Assembly: GCA_016200725.1 (NCBI GenBank)
Contig: JACQEE010000168.1
Coordinates: forward strand, 1 to 5,361
Direction: 5' to 3'
Length of the DNA stretch: 5,361 bases
From: Chloroflexota bacterium
GTDB lineage: Bacteria > Chloroflexota > Dehalococcoidia > SHYB01
Shown here: piece after piece, positions 4,801 through 5,361 of the stretch
Layout of the letters: each line of letters opens with the position of its first letter
Position numbering within the stretch: position 1 is the stretch's first letter
Notes under the pieces: generated by a model
Databases searched by the model: none
What the model was told of the DNA's origin: nothing
The model's input: only the letters and a program-made list of their open reading frames with translations
Translations under genes and position numbers: made by a program

Positions 4801-5361
4801 ATGGACTTCTCTTGGACGCCTGAACAAGAACAATTCCGCAAGGAATTGCGTGATTTTCTGCGTCGCGAGGTGCCGGACCGCTTCAAGACGCGCACCCTCG
4901 GCGATATCGAGAACGACGAAGGCCGGGTGTTCCAGCGCGAGTGGAAGCGCAAACTCAACGACAAGAGCTGGATGGCCATCTCCTGGCCAAAAGAGTACGG
5001 CGGCCAGGCGCGCCCGCCGATGGAGCAACTGATCTACGCCTGGGAGATGTCCTACTACCATATGATGCCGGACTCGCCGGGCCTGGCCGTGGTGGGACCG
5101 ACTGTGCTCCACTTCGGTACCGAGGAGCAGAAGCGCGAGTGGCTGCCGCGGGTCAGTCGCGGCGAGATCACCTTCGCGCTCGGGTATACCGAGCCCAACG
5201 CCGGGAGCGATCTCGCGTCGCTGCAGACGCGGGCTGTGCGCGACGGCGATGAGTAGGTGATCAACGGCGTCAAGATCTTCACCAGCGGTGCCCATCGCGC
5301 CGACTACTGCTGGCTGGCGGCGCGCACCGACCCGCAGGCGCCCAAGCACAAAGGCGTCTCG
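4801..5361 (+). pseudogene. Acyl-CoA dehydrogenase, N-terminal part, interrupted by one in-frame TAG and cut by the window edge
   Basis: The protein is an FAD-dependent acyl-CoA dehydrogenase, which forms the alpha,beta double bond in an acyl-CoA and passes electrons to an electron-transfer flavoprotein. ATG 4801 is chosen over GTG 4798 because AGGGG (4790-4794) is better spaced from it. Visible features are the N-terminal helical start MDFSWTPEQEQFRKELRDFL, WPKEYGG (62-68), the GTEEQK segment (106-111) and the FAD/substrate loop YTEPNAGSDLASL (129-141). TAG at 5254-5256 (codon 152) interrupts DGDE-stop-VINGVKIFTSGA, where relatives have Trp or Tyr before the (V/I)NG.K strand. The same frame then continues without error for 35 codons to the right edge, so the break is a single nonsense codon, not a frameshift. 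As full enzymes run ~390 residues, a product ending at residue 151 would lack the middle beta domain core and the C-terminal helical domain with the catalytic base and would not be active. Confidence 0.88.

Noticed and set aside
4499..4801. Open frame of 100 codons on the + strand across the intergenic region
   Set aside because: It has no ribosome site, no recognisable family, and odd composition that follows the non-coding repeats; it also ends at the start of the dehydrogenase.

Overview
This is a GC-rich bacterial chromosome fragment that carries acyl-CoA (fatty, aromatic or terpenoid acid) catabolism genes. No rRNA, tRNA, CRISPR array, transposase or phage gene is visible. The gene mix is a family III CoA-transferase, a double-hotdog MaoC-like hydratase, an acyl-CoA dehydrogenase, a dienelactone-hydrolase-type esterase and an FmdB zinc ribbon. 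Together with the high GC and small dispersed palindromes, this fits an environmental bacterium, perhaps Chloroflexota or a similar uncultured soil or marine lineage. That placement is inference; nothing here fixes the phylum.

Layout, left to right. A CoA-transferase gene (+) enters from the left edge and ends at 1149. A perfect 32-bp palindrome (1179-1210) separates it from a convergent small FmdB-type zinc-ribbon gene (1216-1470, -), which has a good sigma70-like promoter. A 40-bp palindromic repeat (copy 1, 1598-1637) abuts the stop codon of a dienelactone hydrolase gene (1636-2364, -), which is interrupted by one in-frame TAG at codon 37. Divergently, a metallophosphoesterase gene (2518-3240, +) is followed after 6 bp by a MaoC-like hydratase gene (3247-4419, +). 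The MaoC-like gene carries repeat copy 2 inside its reading frame. A 381-bp non-coding stretch holds an AT-rich patch, a small hairpin and a degenerate array with an 11-bp period. It precedes an acyl-CoA dehydrogenase gene (4801 to the right edge, +), which is also interrupted by a single in-frame TAG, at codon 152.

How the genes could work together: the CoA-transferase would activate an acid to its CoA thioester, the dehydrogenase would introduce a double bond, and the MaoC-like protein would hydrate it. The hydrolase would open a lactone or cleave an ester. This is a plausible catabolic neighbourhood, but the substrate cannot be read from the sequence.

I do not see a clear new multi-gene system. 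The most notable points are the two amber interruptions in otherwise intact conserved enzymes, the palindromic repeat inserted in frame in the hydratase gene, and the 11-bp periodic array upstream of the dehydrogenase.
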